64,000 nucleotides of DNA from Mycobacteroides sp. CBMA 271 (GCF_009729205.1 NZ_VTHB01000002.1:310001-374000), one strand, 5' to 3'; positions 54,001 through 62,889 are shown, counted from the first letter of the stretch. The notes: generated by a model from the letters alone, not told the origin. Numbers and translations are program-made.

Positions 54001-55324
54001 ACCCTCGCTCGTCATCACGCTGCCCAAACCCATTGCGGTGGGCGGCATCCGGCTGGCGCCCAGCAGAACAGAGGTGCCCGCGCATCCCACCCAGGTGGCG
54101 ATCAATCTTGGTGACGGTCCGCAGGTGCGGTCGATCGACCCGAAGACCGACAACACCACGCTCACCCTGCACCCGCGCGTCACGGACACCATCACCGTCA
54201 CGGTGACGGACTGGACCGACATCATCGACCGCACCGCGCTGGGATTCGATCAGCTCAAACCTCCCGGTATCGCCGAGATTGTCGCGCTGGACGCGAACGG
54301 CCGACCCATCGCCCCCACCAACGGCGAGGTGAACGGCAACCGCACCATCGCCATCGGCTGCGACCGCGGCCCGATACTGGCACTTGCCGGACGCTTCATA
54401 CCCATGTCGATAACGGCAACTGTGCGCGACCTGTTGGGTGGCAACGTTATTCAAGCCATCCCCTGCGACAGTGCCCCGATCGCGACCAGCGCCGGCCAAC
54501 AAGAGGTGACCGTCAATCCGCGTCAGCAGTTCATTGTCGACGGCGTACAGCTCACCGCACCCGACGCAGCACCGGCCGCCGCCATCGCGACAGCCGCGCC
54601 CAAGGGTGCCTGGGGACCCGACCGGCGTGAGGTCACCGCGGCGCCCGCATCGCACGACCGAGTGCTGGTCGTCCCCGAAAGCATCAATTCGGGATGGGTG
54701 GCCCGCGATGCGGGCGGGCACACGCTCACACCGGTGCGCGTCAACGGCTGGCAGCAAGGCTGGGTGATTCCAGCCGCTACTGGCGGGCAGATCACCGTCA
54801 CGTTCGGCCTGAACACCTGGTACCGCGCGGGGCTTTTCGGCGGACTGGCACTGCTTCCCCTCCTCGCACTGCTGGCCTTCCTGCCGGTGCCCGGTCGCTC
54901 TCGGAAAGTCAATCTCCCCCATGTGATTCCCTGGCGCTCCGGTCCCGCCGCAGGTGTCGCGGTGCTGACGGCCCTCACCGCCATCAGCGGTGTTACCGGC
55001 GCCGCGGTGGGCTTGGCGGCGCTGGCGATAAGAGCACGGGGACCCGCGCTGTCTCACGCTCTTCGCGCAAGCGGCTCATCGCCGTTACGCACACTCACCG
55101 CGGCGGGGGCCTACATCTCCGGCGGATCGCTGCTACTGGCCGGGGCGGCTCTCTCGCGTCATCCCTGGCGTTCGGTGGGCGGCTACACCGGACACTCGTG
55201 GTGGATTCAGCTGCTGGCACTCATTTCCGTAACGGCAGTGGCCGTGGCGGCCGTACGGTTGCCGTCACGACGTTTCTGGAAGCGCCGCAACGCTTCCCGT
55301 GACGGGGATTCGACCAGCGCGTAA
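51044..55324 (+). CDS. aftD: Alpha-(1->3)-arabinofuranosyltransferase AftD
   Basis: 1426 aa. A GT-C glycosyltransferase of the DUF3367 type. N-terminal membrane portion (about 1-440) with many helices and the luminal acidic motif SPDTKLDL near residue 37. A large periplasmic region follows, including F5/8-type-C-like sandwiches around 705-850 and 950-1060, with C-terminal helices from about 1260. It transfers arabinofuranose from decaprenyl-phosphate arabinose to arabinogalactan/LAM. Matches Rv0236c (1400 aa) in synteny. A dispersed-repeat copy lies in frame at 55057-55081, adding ALRASGSS between terminal helices. The last 118 bp overlap a convergent acyltransferase gene. Confidence 0.95.
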   Translation: MTSPRLDSTPLSRRWLAVASALFLLLTFAQSPGQISPDTKLDLAINPLRFAARALNLWSSELPFGQAQNQAYGYLFPHGAVFSLGHLLGVPAWVTQRLWWALLVAAGFWGIIRVAEALGIGTRGSRIIAAVAFALSPRVLTTLGAISSETLPMMLAPWVLLPIILTFQGRISPRRAAALSAVAVALMGAVNAVATALACGVAVIWWLAHRPNRTWWRFTAWWIPCLALATSWWIIALLIFGKISPPFLDFIESSGVTTQWTSLTEVLRGTDSWTPFVAPTATAGSSLVTQSAVVIATAMVAAAGMAGLAMRGMPARGRLVAILLVGLVLLTAGYTGALGSPVAQQIQFFLDANGTPLRNVHKLEPLIRLPLILGLAHALARIPLPASVPVREWLAALARPERNRAVAVGIALLMALAASTSLAWTGRLVPRGGFDAIPNYWQDTARWLADHDDGGRALVVPGAPFAIQTWGLTRDEPLQALGKTPWGVRDSIPLTPPETIRAIDSVQQLFAAGRPSDGLADTLAQQGISYLVVRNDLDPDTSRSARPILVHNTIEGSRGLTKVAEFGDPVGAGTVEGFVADSDLRPQYPAVEIYAVFQHEKHYGDPYFADVDAMPRVAGGPEALLRLGERRRQLGQPPLGPALLATDATRAGLRPGPAMVTDSPLARETDYGRVDDHSSAIRAPGDKRRTFNRVPDYPASGVPLVNGSWTGGTITASSSASDSTALPNVAPGTSTAAVIDRDNATSWVSSSLESALGQWIRVDLDRPITNAIVTVTPSATALGAQVRRLEVETDNGTSSVRFDEPGQPLNVALRPGETTWVKVTATGTDDGTAGVQFGVTELALTQYDAAGYAHPVELRHSATIPTPPSGADLLGWDLGSPLEGRSGCAPSPQRLRCAATLSLAPEEPGTFIRTLTVPQPVSLAPKVWVRARPGPQLRDLIQQPGTTVASGDSDVIDPRGSSYAATDGDPGTVWTAPQNSVQRQHLPSLVITLPKPIAVGGIRLAPSRTEVPAHPTQVAINLGDGPQVRSIDPKTDNTTLTLHPRVTDTITVTVTDWTDIIDRTALGFDQLKPPGIAEIVALDANGRPIAPTNGEVNGNRTIAIGCDRGPILALAGRFIPMSITATVRDLLGGNVIQAIPCDSAPIATSAGQQEVTVNPRQQFIVDGVQLTAPDAAPAAAIATAAPKGAWGPDRREVTAAPASHDRVLVVPESINSGWVARDAGGHTLTPVRVNGWQQGWVIPAATGGQITVTFGLNTWYRAGLFGGLALLPLLALLAFLPVPGRSRKVNLPHVIPWRSGPAAGVAVLTALTAISGVTGAAVGLAALAIRARGPALSHALRASGSSPLRTLTAAGAYISGGSLLLAGAALSRHPWRSVGGYTGHSWWIQLLALISVTAVAVAAVRLPSRRFWKRRNASRDGDSTSA
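55057..55081 (-). repeat. Dispersed 25-bp repeat, copy 5, inside aftD
   Basis: Reverse-complement match to copy 1, identical over 25 bp; in frame in aftD near residues 1339-1347. Confidence 0.85.
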
Positions 55325-56406
55325 CTGACCGCGGCCATCGCGAAGCCGAAGATCAGGGTGAGGGTCAGCACCAACGGGAAGTGACCGCTGAACGGAAACC
55401 TCCCGGTGACGGTGAAGACCATGTTCAGCGCGGCCAAGTGCCAGATAAACAGGCCGTAGGACCAACGTCCCAAAGTCACCATGAGCGGACTGCCCAGCAC
55501 CCGATGTGCAGTACCGGAGGCATCCAGGGTCAGCGGCATGAGCAGCGCCCAGGCCAGCGTCGCGCCCATCGCTATCTTGACGGCGTATTGGTGCGGCGGC
55601 GCCTGGGTCAGCCCCTCCGGTCCGGCCAGCGGGGACGCGGCCACTCCGAACGCGACGAGGGCCACTACCGCGAGCAGCACCCGGCGGCGGGCCAGGTTCA
55701 GCGTCCAGGCCGGCGGTGCCGCGCTCCACTCGGCCAGCAGCATGCCCGCGATGAACCACGAGAAGAAGGCGGGCGGCCACGTCAACGGATTGATGCCGAC
55801 GGTGGTGTGGAAGGGGATGAAGGACCAGCCCAGGCTGGCCACCCCCGCGAACACGAGCAACGGGGCACGCCATCGAAGTGCCACGCGCCGCATCACGAGC
55901 GCGATGACCGGCAGCGCCACGTAGAACGCGACCTCCACCGCCAGGCTCCACATCTGCGTCAGGCCCGCCGTGAGGGTTAGCGGGATATAGAGCTGAGTGA
56001 GCGTCAGATTGGCCAGCCAAACGATCCATCGGGCCCCCGCGGCATCCGGTAACAGCAACAAGACGACGAAGACCGCGGCCAGGTAGGCGGGGACGATGCG
56101 GACGAACCGCGACGCGAAGTAGCGTCCGGTCGTCGGTGGACTCGCCCCCTGTGCCCCCGGCTGCGCAACCATCGCGTGGGGTCGCCACAGCAGAAATCCC
56201 GAGAGCGCGAAGAACACGGCCACAGCCAGGTCGAAACGGCCCAGGATGCGGCCGTCGACGCCACTGGTATGGCCGGTTTGGAACGCGGCGTGAGTGACCA
56301 CCACCCCCATCGCTGCGCAGGCGCGCATGCCCTCCAGCGCCGGGACGAAGCCCCTCGCGTGCTCGGCTGGAGCTGCCGGATGGACTGCGGTCTCTGCTCC
56401 CTTCAC
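55207..56406 (-). CDS. Acyltransferase family 3 membrane protein (Rv0228-like)
   Basis: 399 aa. Ten or so transmembrane helices of the acyltransferase-3 family: FVPALEGMRACAAMGVVVTHAAF (catalytic-His region), FFALSGFLLWRPH, YFASRFVRIVPAYLAAVF with the R.xR.xP motif, and MWSLAVEVAFYVALP. Transfers acyl groups to extracytoplasmic glycans or lipids; the target is unknown. Corresponds to Rv0228 by synteny. Its 3' 118 bp lie antisense to aftD. Confidence 0.9.
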   Translation of the reverse strand: MKGAETAVHPAAPAEHARGFVPALEGMRACAAMGVVVTHAAFQTGHTSGVDGRILGRFDLAVAVFFALSGFLLWRPHAMVAQPGAQGASPPTTGRYFASRFVRIVPAYLAAVFVVLLLLPDAAGARWIVWLANLTLTQLYIPLTLTAGLTQMWSLAVEVAFYVALPVIALVMRRVALRWRAPLLVFAGVASLGWSFIPFHTTVGINPLTWPPAFFSWFIAGMLLAEWSAAPPAWTLNLARRRVLLAVVALVAFGVAASPLAGPEGLTQAPPHQYAVKIAMGATLAWALLMPLTLDASGTAHRVLGSPLMVTLGRWSYGLFIWHLAALNMVFTVTGRFPFSGHFPLVLTLTLIFGFAMAAVSYALVESPSREALRRFQKRRDGNRTAATATAVTEMSASS

Positions 56407-56490
56407 GCTGCCGAGAGTACGGTTCCAGGTCGATCCGGCGGCGTTTGACCAGAACTATCGACCGCGATCAGTAACATCGCCGAATGACCA

Positions 56491-56512
56491 CCTAACGGTG
56501 ACGACTGTTAGG
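56491..56512. promoter_or_regulatory. Inverted repeat upstream of the DUF3068 gene
   Basis: CCTAAC-N10-GTTAGG, 87 bp before the GTG at 56599, in the divergent gap with the acyltransferase. Possible regulator site. Confidence 0.4.
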
Positions 56513-56598
56513 GTCAGTCAGATTTGCCCTGGGCATTCTGTGTCATCCGGCTGCCGCCGGAAACGGGGTTACCGCACGTTGAGGAGGGTCCAGCAGCC

Positions 56599-57780
56599 GT
56601 GAACCGCGGAGTCATGATGCGTATTGCAGCGTGCGGGTTGCTGGGCCTCGGCTCCGCACTCATCATCGCTGCGGTGTTGCTGAGCACATACACCAGCAAC
56701 CGGCTTGCGAAGATTCCGCTCGACTGGGACGCCACATTGGTGAGTGAGGGCAAGGGACGCGCCCTGGATCCCGCGTCGCTGTCCGGGGTGAAGTTCGTGA
56801 CCGACCCCGACAAGCCGCTGGTGCTGCAGGAGCAGATCACCACCGTCAGCCCCGCCGACGCCCGAAAGGTCGGCCTGCAGGCCGGCATCACGCTGAAGCG
56901 GACCGACAAGCAGGGCGACGCCGGACTGATCCTTGCCACCGTCGACACCGTCACCGTGGACCGTCATTCCGCCGAGGCCATCTCAAGCGACGACAACCCG
57001 GGCGGCAGTGTGCAGAAGCCACGGGCCATCGAGGACGAGACGCCGCCGACCACCATTGCGCTCAAGCACGAGGGGCTGAGCTACCGGTTCCCCTTCGATA
57101 CTGAGAAGAAGACGTACCAATACTTCGACGTGATCGCGCAGCGGGCGTTCGACGCCAACTACACGGGCGAAGAGGACGTCAACGGACTCACCGCCTACCA
57201 CTTCACCCAAAACGTGGGCTACGACGCCAACGGCAAGCTGGTAGAGCCGGTCTCGTACCCATCGCTGTACGACAAGGACGAGGACAGCAAGGTGACGGCC
57301 CGCGCGGTGCAGTGGGGCGTCGAAGCGGAGCACGAAGACGAAGAGATCACCATGACCCGCTACTACGCGGCGCAACGTGAGTTCTGGGTCGACCCGGTCA
57401 GCGGCATCATCGTTAAGAGCAAAGAGCATGCGCTGCAGTACTACGCGCGTGACGCGCTCAAGCCCGAGGTCCCGATGGTCGACTACACGGTGCTATCTAA
57501 CGACGAGACCGTCGAGAAGCAGGTAAACGCGGCGCGCGACACCCGTGACAGCCTCGCCATCTGGTCAAACATCCTGCCGATCACCTTCGCGGCCCTGGGC
57601 ATCGTGGCGCTGGTCGGTGGCGGCCTGCTGGGCTCGTTCAGCCTGCGCGCCGAATCGGCGCTGATCGATCCGGGACTCGATACGGTCGACCATGGCTTCT
57701 TCGGCCGGCGCGGCCCGGAGAAACCACCTGCCAGCGAAGCAGATACCGACAAGTTCCCGTCGCCTCGAAACCACCTCTAG
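56599..57780 (+). CDS. DUF3068 membrane-anchored protein (Rv0227c-like)
   Basis: 393 aa. One N-terminal transmembrane helix (IAACGLLGLGSALIIAAVLLSTY) and a C-terminal one (ILPITFAALGIVALVGGGLLG) flank an extracytoplasmic domain of about 300 aa with repeats of acidic and aromatic residues. GTG 56599 was chosen (GAGGAGGG 10 bp upstream); upstream ATG 56524 lacks support. Matches Rv0227c, reported essential in M. tuberculosis screens. Possible role in envelope biogenesis with the neighbouring glycosyltransferase genes. Confidence 0.87.
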   Translation: MNRGVMMRIAACGLLGLGSALIIAAVLLSTYTSNRLAKIPLDWDATLVSEGKGRALDPASLSGVKFVTDPDKPLVLQEQITTVSPADARKVGLQAGITLKRTDKQGDAGLILATVDTVTVDRHSAEAISSDDNPGGSVQKPRAIEDETPPTTIALKHEGLSYRFPFDTEKKTYQYFDVIAQRAFDANYTGEEDVNGLTAYHFTQNVGYDANGKLVEPVSYPSLYDKDEDSKVTARAVQWGVEAEHEDEEITMTRYYAAQREFWVDPVSGIIVKSKEHALQYYARDALKPEVPMVDYTVLSNDETVEKQVNAARDTRDSLAIWSNILPITFAALGIVALVGGGLLGSFSLRAESALIDPGLDTVDHGFFGRRGPEKPPASEADTDKFPSPRNHL

Positions 57781-59488
57781 TCGGGAACTCTTGCGCCGCA
57801 ACTGGGTTGCGCCTCTCTACGCGCTGTTTCTGACGGCCGCGATCTGTGCGCCGCTGGCAGCACCGGGATACCTGCTCATCCGTGATGCCGTCTCGACGCC
57901 GCGGTCGTATCTGACCGACGCGGCGCTGGGGGTTGGCGAAGCGGCACCACGCGCCGTTCCGCAGGACTTCTTCATCGCGGTGATGACGGTGTTTGTCGAC
58001 GGCGGAGTCCTCGTCAAGGCCCTTCTCGCGGCGGGCCTGTGGCTTGCCGGATGGGGAGCCGCACGCCTGGCGGCTCATCTGGTTCCGACCGCGGGGCTGC
58101 CCGGCGAGCTGGTGGCAGCCACCATCGCGATCTGGAATCCCTATGTGGCCGAGCGCCTTTTACAGGGGCACTGGAGTCTGCTAGTCGGCTACGGCTGTCT
58201 GCCGTGGATCGCGTTGACGGTCACCCGATTGCGTGCAACGGCGGACGTCGGGACATGGTGCGCACTCGCGTTCTGGATCGCGCTGGCCGGGTTGACACCT
58301 ACCGGTGCAGTGCTCGCACTGATCGTCGGCCTGGCCGCGGCGGCGCCGCAACGCCGGATAACCCTTGGCGTCGCGGGAATCTCGCTGCTCGCCGCGATGC
58401 CGTGGCTGGTGGCTTCCGGGCTCGGGACCGCGATACCCGCCGGCGACGCGGCAGGTGTCCATGCCTTTGCGGCCCGTGCCGAACCAGGTCTGGGCACGCT
58501 CGGCAGCCTGGCCTCGTTGGGCGGCATGTGGAACGCCGAGGCGGTGCCCGCCTCACGTACAACGCTATTCGCGCTGGCATTCTCGGCGGTGCTGATCGTC
58601 GCGGTGGTGGTCGGAGTAGTGGTGCTGCGGCGTACCCGGGCGGCGCTCGGACTGCTCAGCATTGCCGTTGCAGCCGTGGTTTTTCCGGCTCTGCTGGCGA
58701 CAGGTCCTGGTTTGACACTGACCACCTGGCTCATCACCGAGGTGCCCGGGCTGGGCATTCTGCGCGACGGCCAGAAATGGGTAGCGTTGGCGATGCCGGG
58801 TTACGCGGTGGCCGGCGCCGCCGCGATCACCGCGGTGCGTCAACAATCCTCGCAGTGGCTGGCGGCAGGATTATCTTGTGCGGCACTGGTTCTCACGTTG
58901 CCCGATCTGGCATGGGGAGTGGGCGGCCGGGTTGAGTCGGTGACGTATCCCGGCGGATGGAGCGCGATCGCCAACCGCATCAACGCCGAACCACATCCGG
59001 TGGCCGTGCTACCGCCGGAGACCCTGCGGCAATATCCCTGGGCCCCCTCATCGATCCCGGTCCTGGATCCATTCCCCCGCTGGGTCCGCGCGGACGTGGT
59101 CACCAGCGGCGACCTGTGGGTCGACGGGCAGAATGTGCGCGGGGACGGCAGGCGTGGACGCCGCGCCGAGGAGCTGCTGCGGGCCGGGGCCGGACCGCGT
59201 GAGTTAGCCGACGAAGGCGTCGGCTGGGTCGTAGTGCAAGCGGGAACCCCTGGAGATCAAGGGCTTTCATCGAAAACTCTCGCACAGTTGGAACCGACCT
59301 ACCGCGATGGCGATATCACCCTGTACCGGGTGCCTGGTCCGTGGACACCTATCGGAGCCTCGCCGGGCCGCCGCGCCGCGGCAATCGCCGCACACCTGGT
59401 GTGGGCAGCGCTGCTCGCCGCGGGTGCGGTCGCAGCGGGGCTGCGGCTACGCCACATTCGGCATGGGTTGAGGACTACGCAGGGGTAG
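57692..59488 (+). CDS. GT-C-like integral membrane protein (Rv0226c-like)
   Basis: Up to 598 aa with about ten transmembrane helices and an extracytoplasmic C-terminal region. The longest frame overlaps the DUF3068 gene by 89 bp. A TTG at 57791, 11 bp after the DUF3068 stop with GGGA upstream, gives a 565-aa protein starting just before the first helix and is at least as likely. It corresponds to Rv0226c (576 aa). Likely a glycosyl-transfer enzyme using lipid-linked sugars, by analogy with GT-C proteins; the substrate is unknown. Confidence 0.85.
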   Translation: MASSAGAARRNHLPAKQIPTSSRRLETTSSRELLRRNWVAPLYALFLTAAICAPLAAPGYLLIRDAVSTPRSYLTDAALGVGEAAPRAVPQDFFIAVMTVFVDGGVLVKALLAAGLWLAGWGAARLAAHLVPTAGLPGELVAATIAIWNPYVAERLLQGHWSLLVGYGCLPWIALTVTRLRATADVGTWCALAFWIALAGLTPTGAVLALIVGLAAAAPQRRITLGVAGISLLAAMPWLVASGLGTAIPAGDAAGVHAFAARAEPGLGTLGSLASLGGMWNAEAVPASRTTLFALAFSAVLIVAVVVGVVVLRRTRAALGLLSIAVAAVVFPALLATGPGLTLTTWLITEVPGLGILRDGQKWVALAMPGYAVAGAAAITAVRQQSSQWLAAGLSCAALVLTLPDLAWGVGGRVESVTYPGGWSAIANRINAEPHPVAVLPPETLRQYPWAPSSIPVLDPFPRWVRADVVTSGDLWVDGQNVRGDGRRGRRAEELLRAGAGPRELADEGVGWVVVQAGTPGDQGLSSKTLAQLEPTYRDGDITLYRVPGPWTPIGASPGRRAAAIAAHLVWAALLAAGAVAAGLRLRHIRHGLRTTQG

Positions 59489-60737
59489 GAGTCGAGGTGG
59501 GGACCGGACCCGCTGGCACCGCATCACCCACCGGATCGGCGCCAATGATCCCCGAAACCGGGGTGCCGATCACTGCCGCCTTGAGCACGGTCGACACGCC
59601 CGCCGCGCTTCGCCGCCAGGAGAGGTCGGCACAGCGGGCCCGCGCGGCCTCGCCCATTCGATAACGAAGCTTGTTGTCCGCCAACAGCGTCGCGGTATGC
59701 CTGACGAACTCATCCTGATCGCGACACAGCAGCCCGGTGATGCCGTCGGTGACCGAGTCGGTGAGTCCGCCGGAGGATCGGTAGCCGATCGTGGGCACCC
59801 CATGCTGCGCGGCCTCGGTGACCGCCAGGCCCCAGCCCTCCTTGCGCGAGGGCATCAGGTGCACCCATGCGCGCTGCAGCACTCGATGCTTGGCGTCCTC
59901 GTCGAGATATCCGTGGAAGGTAACCACATCGGAAACACCAAGTCGAGCAGCGTGTTCCACCAAACGATCCATCCACCAACCGTCGCCGACGACGTCCAGG
60001 TGTACGTCCTGCACGTGGTCACGCAGTGCCGCGATGGTGGTGAGCGCATGCTCAATCTGCTTGTGCGGCACCAGCCGCGACAACACCACCGCGCGCGGAG
60101 TCTCGCTGCGCACCCCGTCGAGCGCGTCGCCGGGCGCATGGTCGAAGCCATTGCGCACCACCGCGATCCGGTCGGGATCAACCCCAAGCGCCACCAGGTC
60201 TAACGCGGACGGCTGCGACACGGTCAGGTACTGGTTGCCTCGATGCATCCGGGGAGACAGCTGCGATTCCAGCCACCAGCCGAGCCGCCCGATGAGAGGT
60301 CCGGCCACTGGCCACTGCTCCCGATGGCAGTGGTGCACCAGAACCACCACGGGCGCCTTCGTGACAATGCCTGCGAAGAAGGGCATGCCGTTCTGGGTAT
60401 CGATGACCACATCGGGCCGGGCATCGCGCAGGGCGCCGACACCCAGTCGGCTGGCGAGCAGCGACAGCAGCGCACGTGGGTACACCGTGAAGCGCCCACC
60501 GCCGCGCGAGATCTGTACGCCGTCGACCACCTCGCGCCGGGCCGCGCCCGGGTATGCGGCACACCGCAGGGTCACCTTCACCCCAGAGGCGGCCAGCTCG
60601 GCGCCAATGCGCTGCAGATACGTTTCGCTGCCGCCACCCTGCGGATGGTCGGTATCCCGCCAACACAGCATCAGCACCGATCGCGGGGACTCAAAGGCCA
60701 CCGCGCCGCTGGGCTGGTCTGACAGTTCGCTGAACAT
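59475..60737 (-). CDS. GT4-family glycosyltransferase (Rv0225-like)
   Basis: 420 aa. GT-B fold: N-terminal VLMLCWRDTDHPQGGGSETYLQRIGAELAASG (GGxE loop), C-terminal AVVLSRLVPHKQIEHALTTIAAL and SRKEGWGLAVTEAAQHGVPTIGY carrying the ExxxxxxxE retaining motif. Transfers a sugar from a nucleotide donor in the cytoplasm. Overlaps the Rv0226c-like gene by 14 bp tail to tail, and is divergent from the methyltransferase. Matches Rv0225 by synteny. Confidence 0.93.
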   Translation of the reverse strand: MFSELSDQPSGAVAFESPRSVLMLCWRDTDHPQGGGSETYLQRIGAELAASGVKVTLRCAAYPGAARREVVDGVQISRGGGRFTVYPRALLSLLASRLGVGALRDARPDVVIDTQNGMPFFAGIVTKAPVVVLVHHCHREQWPVAGPLIGRLGWWLESQLSPRMHRGNQYLTVSQPSALDLVALGVDPDRIAVVRNGFDHAPGDALDGVRSETPRAVVLSRLVPHKQIEHALTTIAALRDHVQDVHLDVVGDGWWMDRLVEHAARLGVSDVVTFHGYLDEDAKHRVLQRAWVHLMPSRKEGWGLAVTEAAQHGVPTIGYRSSGGLTDSVTDGITGLLCRDQDEFVRHTATLLADNKLRYRMGEAARARCADLSWRRSAAGVSTVLKAAVIGTPVSGIIGADPVGDAVPAGPVPTSTPTPA

Positions 60738-60807
60738 CGTTAAGCACCCTAGGCCGTTAGGGTTGGCCCCCAGAAATCAATGCGAACCTCCAGAAGAACG
60801 AGAATCC

Positions 60808-61578
60808 GTGCCCGGTATCACCGATTTATTCGCTCAGCGAGCCACTCTGCGCCGTTCGGCCAGCCTGTTGGCATCATTTCGCTTCGAGCAGAGTGCGCCG
60901 GAACGGTTCTACGGCACCGTGGCGGACGACACAGTTCACCTGGTCGCAGACCTATGGCAACAGGCGACCGGCGCCGGGTTGCGCGACCGCACCGTGGTGG
61001 ACGTCGGCGGTGGACCGGGCTACTTCGCCTCTGCGTTCGCCAATGCCGGCGCGCGGTACATCGGCGTCGAACCCGATCCTCGGGAGATGCATGCGGCACC
61101 CGAGGGAACCAGAGACCCCCGTGCGGCCTATCTACGGGCATCCGGCATGGCCCTGCCGCTCGCCGACGCCAGCGTCGATATCTGCCTGTCCTCCAACGTC
61201 GCCGAGCACGTGCCCGAACCCTGGCGCCTGGGCGACGAGATGTTGCGGGTCACCCGACCCGGTGGGTTGGCGGTGTTGTCGTACACCGTCTGGCTGGGAC
61301 CGTTCGGCGGCCACGAAATGGGCTTGACTCACTATTTCGGCGGTGCCCGTGCTGCCCGCTGGTACACCCGCAAGCACGGCCATCCACCCAAAAACAACTA
61401 CGGGTCGTCGCTTTTCCCGGTGTCGGTACGCGAGGGGCTCAGATGGGCTCACGGAACGGGTGCGCTGGTCGCCGCTTTCCCCCGCTACCACCCCAAATGG
61501 GCGTGGCCGATTACCAAAGTTCCCGCTGTGCGGGAGGTTCTGGTGAGCAATCTCGTGCTCGTCCTGCGCCCCCGCTGA
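60808..61578 (+). CDS. SAM-dependent methyltransferase (Rv0224c-like)
   Basis: 256 aa, GTG start. Class I Rossmann methyltransferase: motif I TVVDVGGGPGYFASAFANAGARYIGVEPDP, then motif LPLADASVDICLSSNVAEHVPEPWRLGDEMLRVTRPGG. Substrate unknown; in M. tuberculosis the corresponding Rv0224c is essential. The KstR-like box at 61588 begins 10 bp after its stop. Confidence 0.9.
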   Translation: MPGITDLFAQRATLRRSASLLASFRFEQSAPERFYGTVADDTVHLVADLWQQATGAGLRDRTVVDVGGGPGYFASAFANAGARYIGVEPDPREMHAAPEGTRDPRAAYLRASGMALPLADASVDICLSSNVAEHVPEPWRLGDEMLRVTRPGGLAVLSYTVWLGPFGGHEMGLTHYFGGARAARWYTRKHGHPPKNNYGSSLFPVSVREGLRWAHGTGALVAAFPRYHPKWAWPITKVPAVREVLVSNLVLVLRPR

Positions 61579-61587
61579 CTACTGAAT

Positions 61588-61601
61588 TGGAACAGGTTCC
61601 A
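61588..61601. promoter_or_regulatory. KstR-like box (TnnAACnnGTTnnA)
   Basis: TGGAACAGGTTCCA, a perfect match to the published KstR consensus and a perfect palindrome. It sits 104 bp before the TTG at 61705. Confidence 0.65.
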
Positions 61602-61624
61602 CTTCCCCCTGCTGCCCGGTAGTG

Positions 61625-61641
61625 TTGCGTGCGTCACGCAA
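61625..61641. promoter_or_regulatory. Second inverted repeat upstream of the phosphotransferase
   Basis: TTGCGTG-CGT-CACGCAA, 7-nt perfect arms. May be an additional operator, 63 bp before the start codon. Confidence 0.45.
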
Positions 61642-61655
61642 TGAGGCGTGCCGCA

Positions 61656-61670
61656 CGATGAGCCGCCTGC
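61656..61670 (+). repeat. Degenerate partial copy of the dispersed repeat
   Basis: Matches the first 15 bp of the core with one change; the 3' half is not recognisable. Confidence 0.4.
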
Positions 61671-61704
61671 ATAAATAGCACGCGGCCCAGAGGGAGTTCC
61701 CACC

Positions 61705-62889
61705 TTGACTGAGCAGACCGCCACCGCCGAACGCGATAACAGCGACGAGGTGGCCCGTCCCTCGGGGTCGCAGCGCGACCCGGAAACCCTGCGCGAGGAT
61801 CTGGCCGCCTGGCTGGCCGCCCAACTGCCGGCCGACGCCGCGCTCAGCGTCGATCATGTGGAGCTGCCGAGCGCCAACGGCATGTCCAGCGAGACGATCC
61901 TGGCCGATGCGCAGTGGACCGAGAACGGTCAGCGCGAGGCGCACCGACTGGTGATCAGGACTGCGCCCCAGCCCGACTCCAGCCCGGTGTTCCAGCACTA
62001 CGACATGCGGCGCCAATTCGATGTGATGCGTCTACTCGGCGAGCACACCACTGCGGTGGTGCCCCCAGTGCTCTGGTACTGCGACGACACGTCGGTACTC
62101 GGCGGCGAGTTCTTCGTCATGAAGCGCGTCGACGGCGATGTGCCCCCCGATCGCATGCCCTACACCTTCGGCTCCTGGGTGACCGAGGCGTCCGAGGCCG
62201 ACCGCAGCAAGATGGAGCGGCTCACCGTCGACCAGATCGCCCGGGTGCACTCCGCACCCGTCGAGGAGTTCGCATTCCTCGACGACGCCCGCGACAGCGA
62301 GAATGGGCTGGATGCGCATGTGCGCCGCACCCAGGAGTTCTACGCGTGGGTGCGCGGCAATGCCGGCCCTGGCACGACGATCCCGCTGATCGATCGAGGC
62401 TTCGAATGGCTGCGAAAGAACTGGCCAACCGAATCGCTGCGCGCGAAAGATGCAGTCAGCTGGGGTGATTCACGCCCAGGCAACGTCATCTACCAAGACT
62501 TTGAGCCGGTGGCATTGCTGGACTGGGAGATGGCGACCATCGGCCCCCGCGAACTGGACCTGGGCTGGATCATCTTCTTGCACCGATTCTTCCAGGACCT
62601 GACCGAGGTGGCGACGCTGCCGGGGCTTCCGGACTTCTGCCGGCGTGAGGACATCATCGCCGAGTACGCCGCACTCACCGGTCACCACGCCGCCGACATG
62701 GACTTCTACACCGCGTATGCGGCGCTGCAGCACGCCGTCATCATGGTACGAATCCAGATGCGCGCCATAGCCTTCGGTCAGGCGCAGATGCCCGATGATC
62801 CCGACGACCTGATCCTGCACCGGCCGGCACTGCAAAAGATGCTCGACGGCACGTACTGGTCCCAGCTCGCGAGCGGGGCGAGCGCATGA
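61705..62889 (+). CDS. Aminoglycoside-phosphotransferase-fold (APH/ChoK-like) protein
   Basis: 394 aa, TTG start with AGGGAG upstream. Kinase-like APH fold with catalytic segment SWGDSRPGNVIYQDFEPVALLDWEMATIGP: the usual HGD becomes WGD, while Asn and the DWE remain. Members of this family in mycobacteria are often tied to fatty acid or sterol genes rather than antibiotic resistance. Its ATGA overlap with the next gene and an upstream KstR-like box suggest cholesterol-related control. Confidence 0.85.
   Translation: MTEQTATAERDNSDEVARPSGSQRDPETLREDLAAWLAAQLPADAALSVDHVELPSANGMSSETILADAQWTENGQREAHRLVIRTAPQPDSSPVFQHYDMRRQFDVMRLLGEHTTAVVPPVLWYCDDTSVLGGEFFVMKRVDGDVPPDRMPYTFGSWVTEASEADRSKMERLTVDQIARVHSAPVEEFAFLDDARDSENGLDAHVRRTQEFYAWVRGNAGPGTTIPLIDRGFEWLRKNWPTESLRAKDAVSWGDSRPGNVIYQDFEPVALLDWEMATIGPRELDLGWIIFLHRFFQDLTEVATLPGLPDFCRREDIIAEYAALTGHHAADMDFYTAYAALQHAVIMVRIQMRAIAFGQAQMPDDPDDLILHRPALQKMLDGTYWSQLASGASA

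Noticed and set aside
61705..62889. Aminoglycoside-resistance gene
   Set aside because: APH fold only; WGD instead of HGD and operon context argue for a metabolic phosphotransferase family member, so resistance is not claimed.
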